Positions 44,072 to 55,508 of a stretch of DNA of 64,000 bases are shown in pieces. How positions within the stretch are numbered: position 1 is the first letter of the stretch; every line of letters begins with the position of its first letter. The position numbers and the translations under genes are program-made. The stretch comes from Aromatoleum petrolei (lineage in GTDB: Bacteria; Pseudomonadota; Gammaproteobacteria; Burkholderiales; Rhodocyclaceae): positions 930,001 through 994,000 of the forward strand of contig NZ_CP059560.1 of NCBI RefSeq assembly GCF_017894385.1, in the 5' to 3' direction. The notes below the pieces were generated by a model, which saw nothing but the letters and a program-made list of their open reading frames with translations, was not told the origin of the DNA and searched no databases.

Positions 44072-44839
44072 TTGACGGGCCCGAACCAGATCACCTGGAC
44101 CTCCGCCGCACGCTGCCACGTGGGCCTGGTGCGCGACGTGAACGAGGACGCCTTCCTCGACCGCCCGGAGCGCGCCCTGTGGGCGGTCGCGGACGGCATG
44201 GGCGGCCACGATGCGGGCGACCTCGCCAGCGGCATGGTCGTCGCGGCGCTCGATGCGCTGCCTCCCGAAACCGGGCTGACAAACCTCGTCACCGCGGCGC
44301 GCGACCGGCTGCAGGACGTCAATCGCCGCCTCCGCGCCGAGGCGCTGATGCGCAGCGTCTCGATCATCGGCAGCACGGTCGTCGCACTGATCGCCTGCGA
44401 GCGCTCCTGCGCCTACCTGTGGGCCGGCGACAGCCGGATCTACCTGTATCGGAGCGGCCGGCTCACCCTGCTCAGCCGCGATCACAGCACGCTCGAGGAA
44501 CTGCGGGCACGCGGCTTCCCGGTCGGCAACGACGCGCAGCAGCCGGGCCACAACCTGATCACGCGCGCGGTCGGCGCCGTCGACGTGCTCGAACTCGACC
44601 AGGGTGCGGTCGTGGTCGGCGACGGCGACATGTTCCTGCTGTGCAGCGACGGGCTGAGCAACCTGGTGAGCGCGGAGGAGATCGGCAACACGCTGGCGAG
44701 CGGCGACTGCCGCCAGGCCTGCGACACGCTGGTCGACCTCGCACTGAAGGGCGGCGGGCGCGACAACATCACCGCGATCGTGATCCGCGCCGAGGATCCC
44801 GACTCCTCCGACATGACGCTGCTGAACCCGGCGCTGTGA
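44072..44839 (+). CDS. PP2C-family Ser/Thr protein phosphatase
   Basis: The 255-residue protein has the PP2C metal and catalytic motifs: GLVRDVNEDAF, WAVADGMGGHDAG, AGDSRIYLYRSGRL, LLCSDGLSNLV and RDNITAIVI. It starts with TTG, with GGGGAG upstream. It is soluble and resembles the PppA/PstP type that removes phosphate from Ser/Thr kinases and their FHA partners. It is probably cotranscribed with the four peptide genes and opposes the kinase encoded at 58702. Confidence 0.92.
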   Translation: MTGPNQITWTSAARCHVGLVRDVNEDAFLDRPERALWAVADGMGGHDAGDLASGMVVAALDALPPETGLTNLVTAARDRLQDVNRRLRAEALMRSVSIIGSTVVALIACERSCAYLWAGDSRIYLYRSGRLTLLSRDHSTLEELRARGFPVGNDAQQPGHNLITRAVGAVDVLELDQGAVVVGDGDMFLLCSDGLSNLVSAEEIGNTLASGDCRQACDTLVDLALKGGGRDNITAIVIRAEDPDSSDMTLLNPAL

Positions 44840-44840
44840 C

Positions 44841-44857
44841 GGGGCGCCTTGCGCCCC
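44841..44857. terminator. Hairpin between convergent PP2C and sigma-54 activator genes
   Basis: GGGGCGC (44841-44847) pairs with GCGCCCC (44851-44857) across a CTT loop, directly after the PP2C stop. It has no T-run and may serve both strands. Confidence 0.5.
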
Positions 44858-44869
44858 TCAGTTGGCAAA

Positions 44870-46176
<1,307 letters not shown>

Positions 46177-46180
<4 letters not shown>

Positions 46181-49100
46181 GCCGCCGCCAGCTGCTTCTG
46201 CACCAGTTGGAAGTACATGCCCTGGCGCGCGACGAGCTCCTCGTGCCGGCCCTGCTCGACGATCGCCCCTTCGTACAGCACCAGGATCTTGTCCGCGCGC
46301 ATGATCGTCGACAGCCGGTGCGCGATGATCACCGCGGTGCGCCCGCGGAGGATTTCCTGCATGTTGCCGATGATGTTGCTCTCGGACTGCGTATCCAGCG
46401 CGGAGGTCGCCTCGTCGAACACCAGCAGGCGCGGGTCGTGGTACAGCGCGCGGGCGATGCACAGGCGCTGGATCTGCCCGCCCGACAGCCCCATGCCGCG
46501 CTCGCCGACGATCTGCTCGTAGCCGAGCGGCAGCTTGCGGATGAAGGCGTGGGCGTCGGCCATCTTCGCCACTTCCTCGATGCGCCGGCGGTCGGGCGTC
46601 TCGTCGCCGCTGGCGATGTTGTCGGCGATGGTCCCCGAGAACAGCAGGTTGCTCTGCATCACGTAGCCGACCTGGGCGCGGTAGTACTCCTTGTCGATCA
46701 CGCCCATGTCGTAGCCGTCCACCACGATGCGTCCGTCGGACGGCGGATAGAAGCCGACCAGCAGCTTCGCCAGCGTCGTCTTGCCCGAGCCGCTGCGGCC
46801 GACGATCGCGATCAGTTCGCCCGGCTTGATGTCGAAGCTGATGTTTTCCAGCACATAGGCCGTGTCGGTGCCACCGTAGCGGAAATACACGCCCTCGAGG
46901 CTGATCTCGCCCTTCAGGTCGGGCAGCACGACGCGCGAGGCCACATCCTCGGGGCGCTGCTCGGGCTCGATGTCGAGCACGTCACCGAGGCGCTCCATCG
47001 CGACGGCCGCGTCATTGACGTGGCTCCACAGCGCGACCAGCCCCATCAGCGGCGCGAGCACGCTCCCCATCATCGCGTTGAAGGCCATCAGCTGACCGAC
47101 CGTGAGTTCGTGGGCCAGCACCTGGTTTGCGCCCACCCACAGGATCGCGATCGTCGTCGCGGAATTGAGGAGCTGGCTGACGAAGCCCACGCCGACGTTG
47201 AACATCTGCGCGCGGTACTGCACCGACAGCGCCTTGGCGTACTTCTTCTCCCACTTCAGCCGCATCGGGCGCTCGATGCCCATGCCCTTGATCGTCTCGA
47301 CTCCGCCGAGCGCCTCCATCAGGAAGGCCTGCGCCTCGGTCGAGGTGCTGAACACCTCGCGCGCGTAGTTCTTGACCTTGGGCGTCACGATCACCGTCAG
47401 CGCCATGATCGGGATGACGAAGGCGATCAGCAGCAGCGTCATCTGCACGTTGTAGAGGAACAGGATCGTGAAATAGACGAACACCATCAGCAGGTTCAGC
47501 AGGGTCGTGACCGTCGACTCGGTGAGGAAGGAGCGGATCGTCTGGTTCTCCTGGAAGCGCGCGAGGATGTCGCCGGTCTTGCGCTTGGCGAAGAAGGAGA
47601 ACGGCAACGACATCGTGTGCCTGAAGAACTGCGACATCATCGCGAAGTCCATGTTGCGCACCATGAAGTTCGCGAGGAAGGCCCGCACCGTCGATATCAG
47701 GTGCGTCGACAGGTTGGTAATGACGAGCCCGGCGATCAGCAGATGCAGCAGGCTCACGTTCTCGTGCACGATCACGCCGTCGAGGACGTTCTGGATGATC
47801 ATCGGCGGCACGATGCCCAGCACCTGGATAACGAAGGTCGCCATCACGAGGTGGGCGAGGATCTTCTTGTAGGGCCGCAGGTAGCCGACGAAGCGGATCC
47901 ACGGCGAACGCGCCGCCGCCATCTGCACGAGGTTCTGTCCCGGCGCGAACAGCAGGCAGGTGCCGCTCCAGCCGCGCTCGAAGTCCTCGACGGCCATCTG
48001 GCGGAAGCCCAGCGCCGGGTCGGCGACCCACACCTGCTTCTTCGACACACCGTACACGACGATGTAGTGGTAGCCCTCCCAGTGCGCGATGAAGGGCAGC
48101 TCGAAGCCCTGCAGCGCGTCGAAGGTGCATTGCACGCCGCGCGTCGTGAAGCCGAGCGATTCGCCGGCGCGCGCGAGGCTGTCCAGCGTCGCCCCCTGCG
48201 TCGTGACGTTGGCGAGCTCGCGCAGCTTGCCCAGCGTCATCGGGATGTCGAAGTGGCGGCAGATCATCGCCAGGCAGGCGGCGCCGCAGTCCATCTCCTC
48301 GGCCTGCTCGACCAGCGGGAAGCGGCGGATCACGCGTTCGCCCAGTTCCGGCTTCGACTGCAGGTCCAGCATGACCTTCAGTTTGCGCCGCTCGGCGAGC
48401 TTCTTCTGGCGCTCGAGCTCGCGCTCGGCGAAGCGGATGCGCTCCTCCAGCACCTCGCGCAGCTTCGGGTTGCGCTCGAGGATCAGATGCACGGATTTTT
48501 CCGGCACCACCAGCAGCGTCGTGTCGCTCGCCGCGATCACCGAGGCCATCTGCTCCTGGCGCATCATGCAGGCCTTCTCGCCGAATGTCTCGCCGTGCCC
48601 GAGCGTCGCGAGCACGTATTCGTTGCCCTGCTCGCTGCGCACCACGCGCACTTCGCCGTGGCGCACGACGTACAGACGACGATCCTCGCGCCCGTCCTGC
48701 TTCAGGATCTCCTTGCCCGCGGCGACGCGCTTGACGCCGACGCTGCGCACGAGCTCCTCGAGTTCCTTCTTGTCGACCTTGCCGCGCAGGTCGAAGAGGC
48801 GCGCGACCACGCCCCCGGCGGAGCCGATCGCGACGTAGCTGGTGACGAAGGCGAGCGCGGCCTGGTTCTGCGCGATGACGGGCTCGATGGCCCTGCGCGG
48901 CACCAGCAGTAGCTCGGTCTTGGCCGAAGCGCGCGCGGAAAACTCGTGGCGGTACTCGCGCAGCATCGCCATCTCGCCGACCACCTCGCCCGCCTTGCGC
49001 ACGCCCAGGCTCACTTCCTTGCCGTGCTCGTCGGCGAACACGCGCACCGAGCCCGAGCGGATCACGAACACGCCCTCGGCCGGCTCGCCCGCATTGCACA

Positions 49101-49272
49101 CGGCCTCGCCGAACGCGAGGAAGCGCGACTGGCATTGCTCCGCCAGCTGTTCGAGCTCGTCGCGTGTGAACGGCGACAGCAGCTCGACGGACGACAGGAA
49201 TTCGACGAGCGAGTCGGCCTGCGGGGGCATTTGCGGAGCCGTTTGCTGGGCCGTTTTTGGGGGCGCATCCAT
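46177..49272 (-). CDS. C39-peptidase ABC exporter with two N-terminal cyclic-nucleotide-binding-like domains
   Basis: The 1031-residue protein has two cNMP-binding-like domains (about residues 25-150 and 175-290), a C39 peptidase domain (Cys329 in MDCGAACLAM, His402 in GYHYIVVYGV, Asp418 in VADPALG), a six-helix ABC membrane domain and an ATPase domain (Walker A GRSGSGKT; LSGGQ; VFDEATSALD). It should cleave the Gly-Gly leaders and export the cores across the inner membrane. The second nucleotide site (FGEKACMMRQEQMASVIA) departs from the usual phosphate-binding cassette. The extra domains suggest export gated by a nucleotide or protein signal. Confidence 0.93.
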
Positions 49273-49291
49273 GGTCGTTCAGCCTCGCGTG

Positions 49292-50044
49292 CTAGCGCAC
49301 TTCGATCACGTGTTCCTGCGCCCGTGCGGCGAGCCAGGCATCGCGCAGCAGGCGGCGGATCTCGGCGGCGGTGTCGCCGTCGAGGCGCGCCGGGTTCTTT
49401 GCGTTCACGAGGAAGATCTCGAAGAACGAGCGGTCGGGCGCGGCGAAGGGTCCGAGCAGGTCACCGACGCTCGCGTTGAACACCTTGGCCTCGATCTCGG
49501 TCTTGAGCGAGCCGCGCAGCACCGTGCCAACGTAGCCGCCCTGTTCGCGCGTGTCGGCAATGGAATGCTCGCGCGCGAGCTCGCCGAAGCTCTCGGGATC
49601 GTCCGCCAGCAGCGACATCATCTCCTTCGCCTGGCCTTCGTTCTCGAGCACGATGTGGCTCACCTCGATGCTGTCGAAGCGCGGCGAGTTGAGCTGGAAG
49701 AATTCCTCCACCGCCTGGTCGCTGCACACGCGCTGCATCATCTTCTCCTGGTACAGGCCGTCGACGATGAAGTCCTCGAACTCGTCCAGGCTCACGCCCA
49801 TCGCGTCGAGGTAGCGGTTCATGTCGGCAGCGCGGTGCAGGCCCAGCACGCGGCGGTACTGGTTCGCGCGCTCCTGAATCTCCTCGGCCGCCACCGGGAT
49901 GCCCGCCTTCTTCGCCGCATGCACCGCGACTCGGTCGCGCACGATCTCGTCCATCAGGCTCTCGAAGCGTCCGGTCAGCTTCAGGATCCGCACGAAATCC
50001 TCGGTGCCGATGTTTTCATCATCGATTCGCACGATCGCCGTCAT
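49292..50044 (-). CDS. PpiC/parvulin-like protein of the peptide export locus
   Basis: The 250-residue protein (MTAIVRIDDENIGTEDFVRI) has a helical N-terminal chaperone-like part and a parvulin-like domain (about residues 115-215: VSHIVLENEGQAKEMM; REQGGYVGTVLRG). It has no signal peptide, so it probably acts in the cytoplasm, for example by holding precursors before export. PpiC-related proteins of putative peptide maturation systems are known. AAGGAG precedes the start; it lies 19 bases before the exporter gene. Confidence 0.85.
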   Translation of the reverse strand: MTAIVRIDDENIGTEDFVRILKLTGRFESLMDEIVRDRVAVHAAKKAGIPVAAEEIQERANQYRRVLGLHRAADMNRYLDAMGVSLDEFEDFIVDGLYQEKMMQRVCSDQAVEEFFQLNSPRFDSIEVSHIVLENEGQAKEMMSLLADDPESFGELAREHSIADTREQGGYVGTVLRGSLKTEIEAKVFNASVGDLLGPFAAPDRSFFEIFLVNAKNPARLDGDTAAEIRRLLRDAWLAARAQEHVIEVR

Positions 50045-50077
50045 GTCATGTGCTCCTTGGGATAAACGCTAGTCGAA

Positions 50078-51466
50078 TCAGCCGCTGATCTGGCGGAAGG
50101 GGTCGAGCGCGAGGTCGATCACGCGACGCTCGCGCACGACGATCTCCGCCGTGGCCGTCATGCCGTAGCGGACCGGGTACTTGGTGTCCGAGACGAGGTA
50201 GTGGTCGCGCGCGAGCGTCACGTGGCCCTCGTAGACGGGCTCCTTGGTCTTCGGCGACGCGGCCGTCGCGGGCGAGATGAACTCGAGCGTGCCGTCGATG
50301 AGGCCGTAGCGCTGATACGGGAAGGCGCTGAACTTCAGCTTCACCGGCAGGCCTTCGCGCAGGAAGGCGCGGTCGCGTTCGGCGATCTCCATCTTGATCA
50401 CCGCGCGCGCGTCCTTCGGCGCGATGCCGCCGAGCGGGGTGTTGGCCTGGACCTTGTCGCCCGGCTGGGTGGTGCTCACGTCGGTGACGACGCCATCGAC
50501 CGGCGCGAGGATCAGCAGGAAGTTGTCCTTGTCGATGTTCTCGAAGCGGATCCGCTCGGCCGCCTGCGCCGCCAGCCGCGCCGTCTGCAGTTGCAGGCGC
50601 AGCTTGTCCTCCTCCTTCGCGACTTCACGCGAGGCCGCGTCGTAGTCGATCCGCAGCCGCGTCACTTCCTGGTCGCTGGTCTCGAGTTCGGCGCTGGCCT
50701 TGGCGCTTTCCTGGCTCAGGCGGAAATCCAGCTCGCCGAGCCGGGACTGGGCGACGCGCAAGGCGTTCTCCGCCGCGAGCCAGGCGGTCTTCTTCGTTTC
50801 GACCTGCAGCTGCGACACGCCGCCGCCGCCGGGCAGCGCGAACAGGCTTTGATAGCGGTCGTACTCCAGCTTCGTCGCGTCGCGCGTGCGGCGCGCGTTG
50901 TCGAGCTCGCTGCGCGCCTGCTGCAATTGCGCCTTCTGGCCTTCGGCGAGCTTCGTCGTGCCCTCCGCAACGCGCTTCTCGTGCACGTGCAGCGCCGCCT
51001 CGATCTGCTGCTTCAGCGCCTCGGCCTTGCGTTCGAGCAGCGCCTTGCGCTCGGGGAAGCGTTTCCATTCGCGCTCGGCATCCTCGAGCTTCAATTGCGC
51101 CTCCAGCGCATGGGTCGCGGCCTCGACCGCGCCTCGGGCGTTGAGCCGCGCGAGCACGTCGCCCTTCGACACCGGCTGGCCGGGCTCCATGTAGACGTCC
51201 ACCAGCTCGCCGTCGATCGGTGCATACACGCGGCGCACCTCGGACTCCGGCGCGAGGATGCCGGGCGCCGTGACGATCACGTCGGCCCGCCCGACGAAGG
51301 ACCAGATCAGGGCCGCGACGACCAGCCCGAGCATCACGACGACGAGTGCCTGGCTCAGGCGCCCCGGCTCGGCGGTGAGGAGCTCGATGCCCTCGGCGCT
51401 GTGATCCTCGAGAGCGTCGGTCAGCGGCCTGAGTTGACTCTTACCGAGCTGACTTTCGTTCTTCAT
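50078..51466 (-). CDS. HlyD-family periplasmic adaptor of the type I exporter
   Basis: The 462-residue protein has one membrane helix (about residues 37-60, VVVMLGLVVAALIWSFV), a lipoyl-like segment (YAPIDGELVDVYMEPGQPV), a long coiled-coil hairpin (about 115-310) and a beta-barrel C-terminal part. It links the ABC exporter to the outer membrane channel. The start at 51466 has GGAGG eight bases upstream and overlaps the end of the FHA gene by 26 bases. Confidence 0.93.
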   Translation of the reverse strand: MKNESQLGKSQLRPLTDALEDHSAEGIELLTAEPGRLSQALVVVMLGLVVAALIWSFVGRADVIVTAPGILAPESEVRRVYAPIDGELVDVYMEPGQPVSKGDVLARLNARGAVEAATHALEAQLKLEDAEREWKRFPERKALLERKAEALKQQIEAALHVHEKRVAEGTTKLAEGQKAQLQQARSELDNARRTRDATKLEYDRYQSLFALPGGGGVSQLQVETKKTAWLAAENALRVAQSRLGELDFRLSQESAKASAELETSDQEVTRLRIDYDAASREVAKEEDKLRLQLQTARLAAQAAERIRFENIDKDNFLLILAPVDGVVTDVSTTQPGDKVQANTPLGGIAPKDARAVIKMEIAERDRAFLREGLPVKLKFSAFPYQRYGLIDGTLEFISPATAASPKTKEPVYEGHVTLARDHYLVSDTKYPVRYGMTATAEIVVRERRVIDLALDPFRQISG

Positions 51467-53945
51467 CGATGCGACCTCCGATCAGCGCCAGCTTGGCCTG
51501 CAGCAGACCCGGCTCCAGCACCATGTGCAGATCCTGCAGCGAGCGCCGCTGCAGGCCGATCTCCGTGTCGATCGCTTCCTCCAGCGATGCCCACTTGGCG
51601 GCGTCCGCGGTGTTCAGCAGGCGGAATATCCGCATCGCCTGCTGCATGTCGGCGTGGGACTCGGACAGCAGGCGGGCCTGCGCACGGAAGGTGCCCGAGA
51701 TACCCGCCTCGAGCCTGTGCTCGCCGCCGATGCCGCCACCGTTGCGGTACTGGCGCCACAGGCCCTGCACCCGGCCGAGCAGTTCATTCGCACGCCCCAG
51801 TGCCTTGTCGCGATAGCTGCGCACCTCCGCTTCGGTGGCGCGGACGAACCAGGCGTCCTCGTCGGCATCGAGCGAACCGTAGAACGCCAGCAGGCGCTCC
51901 TCGTAGCCCTTGCCCCCCTGCGCCTGCCGCAGCGGCTGCAGCTCCTTGAACTGCTGCTGCACCGCCCTGCGATGTTCGAGCTGGCGGGCGGCCACGTCGG
52001 CCCACGCCCCCGTCGGGATGTCCTGCAGCGCGGCCAAGGCCTCTTCCGCCCTGCCCTCGCGCCAAGCGGCGGAGGCCGTCCGGTACTGGCGCACGAGCTC
52101 CGCCGACGGCAGCCGGCCCGCCTGCAGCTTCGCCAGCTGCTGCCGGAACGGCGGCGTAGCGAGCTTCAGCCGGTCGAGCACCGCGATCAGCGGCCCCAGC
52201 TTGCCCGCGCGTATCGCGGCGTCGAGCGCGGCATACTGGCGCAGGTCCTCGCGCAGGGCGTCGATGCCGGCGAGCCGCGGGTACTTGTCGGCATACTCGC
52301 TCAGCACCGTCTCCAGCGCCTCCGGGCGGTCCTGCGCCAGCTCCGTCGCGATGTTCGCGTTCAGGCGATCGATCGCGGCGAGATACACCGATTCGTCGCT
52401 CTCCAGCTTGCGCAGATGGGTCATCGCCTCTGCATGGACGTCCCTGAACGCCGGCACGTGCGCGCCGATCAGGGCCAGCGCGCGCTGGTGACCCTTGGCG
52501 TCGTCGTTCCAGCGCTGCAGCAGGGCCCTGATCCGCTCTTCGTCGGCGTACAGGCGGATCGGCGCCTCCGCACCGCCGCGCTCGCGCATGAACTGCTCCA
52601 GCCCCCCGATCCACTCCAGCTCGCCGATCAGGGCCAGGGCATCGGCGTTGTGGCCAGCCTGCGATTTCATGTCGGCGACTGCCGCCGTCGCCCGATCGAA
52701 GCCGCCGCCCTGCAGCGCCGCTATCCATTCGGGCAGCCTGGCCTTGAGCAGCGCCTCGGTGCCGAGCGCCTTCAGCGCCGCATCGTCCGGATTCCCCGCC
52801 AGGTACTCGTCGGCCGCCGCCAGCGCCTGCGCATACGCGCCTTCGGCCAGCAGGTCCTTCACTTCCCGCTCGGTGGAACCGATGAAATACACGCCGAGCG
52901 CGACCGCCACGAGCAGCGCCAGTCCCGGCACGCCCCAGCGCAATGCGCGCCGCTGCGTATCGCGCGCCCCGCCCGCAAAGGCCTTGCGCAGCTCGCGCAG
53001 GAAGATCGCGGCCCGGCTGCGTTCGCGCTCCACGACCTGCGGCGGCGCGTCCTCGGGCTGCACCTCGTCGTTGTCGAGCTCGTCCTGCGCGGCGGCGGGA
53101 TCGTGGCAGAAGATGTCGAGGAAGGAGTCGGCGGCCGCGACGAAGGTCGTCCGGTCGGCATTGGCGTGCGCATCGGCGGCGACCGCGTCGGCGGGGCTGA
53201 ATGTGGTCAGCGTCGGGTCGGTCTCGGGCTCGCGCTGCAGGCCGACGGTGTACACGAAATGACTGCCGGCAAAACCGAGCACGGCGCCGTCGCGCAGTTC
53301 GACCGCATGCTCGTCGAGCCGCGTGCCGTCGACGAAGGTGCCGTTGGTGCTGCCCAGGTCCTCGACGAAGGGCGCATTGCCTTTGAGGAAGATGTGCGCA
53401 TGGCGCCGCGAGAGGTACTTCACCTGATGCGGGCTCGCATTCTTGTAGCGTGCGAACACCTCGTCGGCCTTGCTGACCAGGAAGGGGAAGCGGGCGATGA
53501 CGATGGGCTGGAGGCCGAGGTCGTCGCGCACGGGCGTGAGCGTGAGGCTCAGCAGCGCACCGGCGCGACGCGGTTTCGCCGTGCGGGGCGCGATCTTCAC
53601 GCGAAACGTGAGCGTCCCGCCCAGGCCGAGCTCATCGCGGTCGTACAGCCGGCAGGGCTTGTCCTCCACGGCGACGCCATTGACGCTCGTGCCGTTCTTG
53701 CTGCCGAGGTCCGCGACGTAGAGCGCGCCTCCCTCCCAGAACACCCGGGCATGGCGGCGCGACAGCTCGGCAACGAGCTCGCGGTCATACGACGCGAACG
53801 GGGGCTCGTTGCGCCCGATCGCGAACAGGTTCTCCTCGATGAGGATGTCGCCCAGTTCCGGATGGGATTTGGGCTTGAGCCGAACGCTGAACTCCTGTTC
53901 GGCCGTCGCCTGCATCGCGGCGGAAAAGGCTTCGTCAGCAGTCAT
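51441..53945 (-). CDS. Membrane protein with two FHA domains
   Basis: The 834-residue protein has two FHA domains at its N-terminus. FHA1 has the full phosphothreonine signature (IGRNEPP, SRRHARVF, GSKNGTSVNG). FHA2 keeps SRRHAHIF and GSTNGTFVDG but reads VSKADEV where Gly-Arg is expected. A single membrane helix follows (about residue 345, LALLVAVALGVYFIG), then about 460 mostly helical residues. The FHA part should be cytoplasmic and bind phosphorylated partners such as the locus kinase; the helical part should be periplasmic. It may be the target or scaffold that ties phosphorylation to export. Confidence 0.88.
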   Translation of the reverse strand: MTADEAFSAAMQATAEQEFSVRLKPKSHPELGDILIEENLFAIGRNEPPFASYDRELVAELSRRHARVFWEGGALYVADLGSKNGTSVNGVAVEDKPCRLYDRDELGLGGTLTFRVKIAPRTAKPRRAGALLSLTLTPVRDDLGLQPIVIARFPFLVSKADEVFARYKNASPHQVKYLSRRHAHIFLKGNAPFVEDLGSTNGTFVDGTRLDEHAVELRDGAVLGFAGSHFVYTVGLQREPETDPTLTTFSPADAVAADAHANADRTTFVAAADSFLDIFCHDPAAAQDELDNDEVQPEDAPPQVVERERSRAAIFLRELRKAFAGGARDTQRRALRWGVPGLALLVAVALGVYFIGSTEREVKDLLAEGAYAQALAAADEYLAGNPDDAALKALGTEALLKARLPEWIAALQGGGFDRATAAVADMKSQAGHNADALALIGELEWIGGLEQFMRERGGAEAPIRLYADEERIRALLQRWNDDAKGHQRALALIGAHVPAFRDVHAEAMTHLRKLESDESVYLAAIDRLNANIATELAQDRPEALETVLSEYADKYPRLAGIDALREDLRQYAALDAAIRAGKLGPLIAVLDRLKLATPPFRQQLAKLQAGRLPSAELVRQYRTASAAWREGRAEEALAALQDIPTGAWADVAARQLEHRRAVQQQFKELQPLRQAQGGKGYEERLLAFYGSLDADEDAWFVRATEAEVRSYRDKALGRANELLGRVQGLWRQYRNGGGIGGEHRLEAGISGTFRAQARLLSESHADMQQAMRIFRLLNTADAAKWASLEEAIDTEIGLQRRSLQDLHMVLEPGLLQAKLALIGGRIDEERKSAR

Positions 53946-54029
53946 GTTGCGACACCAGGCTCATGCATTTGTCGCCTCGCTCATGGACCTCGATTGCGTA
54001 CCTCGGTCGTGCTCCCTCAGTCGCGCCCT

Positions 54030-55436
54030 TCAGTTGCGCGCATTCGCCACCTCCACGGTCGGCCAGCCGCCGCCCAGCGCCTTGTACAGAGTCACCGTGT
54101 CGGCCAGGATCTGCTGATGATTGGCCAGCAGCGCGAGTTGCGCGGCGAGCAGCGTGCGCTCGGTCTCGAACACTTCCAGCTGCGATACCACGCCTTCCCT
54201 GAGCTGCCGTTCGGTCTGGGTCGCGACGACCTTCAGCTGGTCGATCTGCTGTTGCAGCTCCGTTCGCTGCTGCTTGTGCGCATCGAGATTCACCAGCGCG
54301 TTCTCCACTTCCTCGAACGCGCCGATGACGACACGCTGGTAGTCGTGCTCCACGACCTTGATCTGGGCCTCGCTGGTCTTCACGCGCGCCTTCACGCTCG
54401 GGTCGAGCAGCGGGATGTTGATGCTCGGCAGGAAGCCGAAGGTGAAGGACTTGAGCAGGTCGCCCAGCGCGAAACTGGACGTGCCGCCGCGCGCGGTCAG
54501 GCTGATCGACGGCAGCTGCGCGAGCTTGGCCTGCCCGACCAGGTTGTGCGCCTGCAGCACGCGGAACTCCGCGGCAATGATGTCGGGCCGGCGCTCGAGC
54601 AGCAGGGAAGGAAGGCCGGCCGGCACCGCCGGCAGCTGCACTCGATCCTGCAGGCGCCCCACCGGCACCCTGAATTCACCCGCCGGCACCCCGAGCAGGG
54701 TCGCGAGCGCATTGCCGGCGAGATCGCGCGCGCGGCGCAGGTCCAGCAGGTCGTGCGTCAGCTTGTTAATCTCGGCACGCTGGCGCAGCACCTGAGTGTT
54801 GGGTACGAGCCCGTGCTTGTGCATCGCCTCGTAGGTGGTGAGGATTTCCCGGTTCCTGGCGAGCGCGCGCTGCTGCTGGTCGATCTGCTCGTCCAGCTGC
54901 AGGATCTGGAAATAGGTCGTCGATACGTCGGAGACGAGCTTCAGGTAGCCGGCCCGCCAGTCGGCCTCGGACGCATGGTACTCGGCGGTCTGCGCCTGGA
55001 CGCCCTTCTCCACCTTGCCCCAGATGTCGATTTCCCAGTTGAGCTGAGTGCCGAGGTTGTACTGGGTCACGGATTTCTGGCCGGTGCTTTTCTCGAAGCT
55101 CGCGCCGGCGCCGAGGTCGAGCGTGGGCAGCGCCCCGGCGCGTGCCTCGCCGATCTGCGCGTTGGCGACCTGGATGCGCGCGGCGAGGATCTTGACGTCG
55201 AAGTTGCCGGATATCGCCTTATTGACCAGCTCGTCGAGGTGGGGGTCGCGGAACTCGCGCCACCAGTCGGGCGCGATCGTGTCGGCGGCCGACACCGCCT
55301 GACGCGACCAGTCGGCCTTCGCGGGCGTGGCGGGACGCGCGTACTCGGTGATGCCCACGTTGGCGCAACCGCTCGCGAGCACGACACCCATGCCGACAAG
55401 CAGCAGGCGGGCGGCAGTCAGGTTAATAGGTCTCAT
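54030..55436 (-). CDS. TolC/NodT-family outer membrane channel lipoprotein
   Basis: The 468-residue protein has a lipoprotein signal (LLLVGMGVVLASGC, lipobox near residue 24) and two outer-membrane-efflux repeats typical of the NodT branch (WWREFRDPHLDELV; LLERRPDIIAAEFRVLQAHN; VRTQ-like ATQTERQLREGVV). It should form the outer membrane exit of the type I system with the HlyD adaptor. GGAG precedes the start. Confidence 0.92.
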   Translation of the reverse strand: MRPINLTAARLLLVGMGVVLASGCANVGITEYARPATPAKADWSRQAVSAADTIAPDWWREFRDPHLDELVNKAISGNFDVKILAARIQVANAQIGEARAGALPTLDLGAGASFEKSTGQKSVTQYNLGTQLNWEIDIWGKVEKGVQAQTAEYHASEADWRAGYLKLVSDVSTTYFQILQLDEQIDQQQRALARNREILTTYEAMHKHGLVPNTQVLRQRAEINKLTHDLLDLRRARDLAGNALATLLGVPAGEFRVPVGRLQDRVQLPAVPAGLPSLLLERRPDIIAAEFRVLQAHNLVGQAKLAQLPSISLTARGGTSSFALGDLLKSFTFGFLPSINIPLLDPSVKARVKTSEAQIKVVEHDYQRVVIGAFEEVENALVNLDAHKQQRTELQQQIDQLKVVATQTERQLREGVVSQLEVFETERTLLAAQLALLANHQQILADTVTLYKALGGGWPTVEVANARN

Positions 55437-55508
55437 TCCACTTCTCCCGCCGCCCGACGTGCCAGACGCCCGACGACGATGCCTCTTGTGCCTTCGCGGA
55501 CACGCGGC

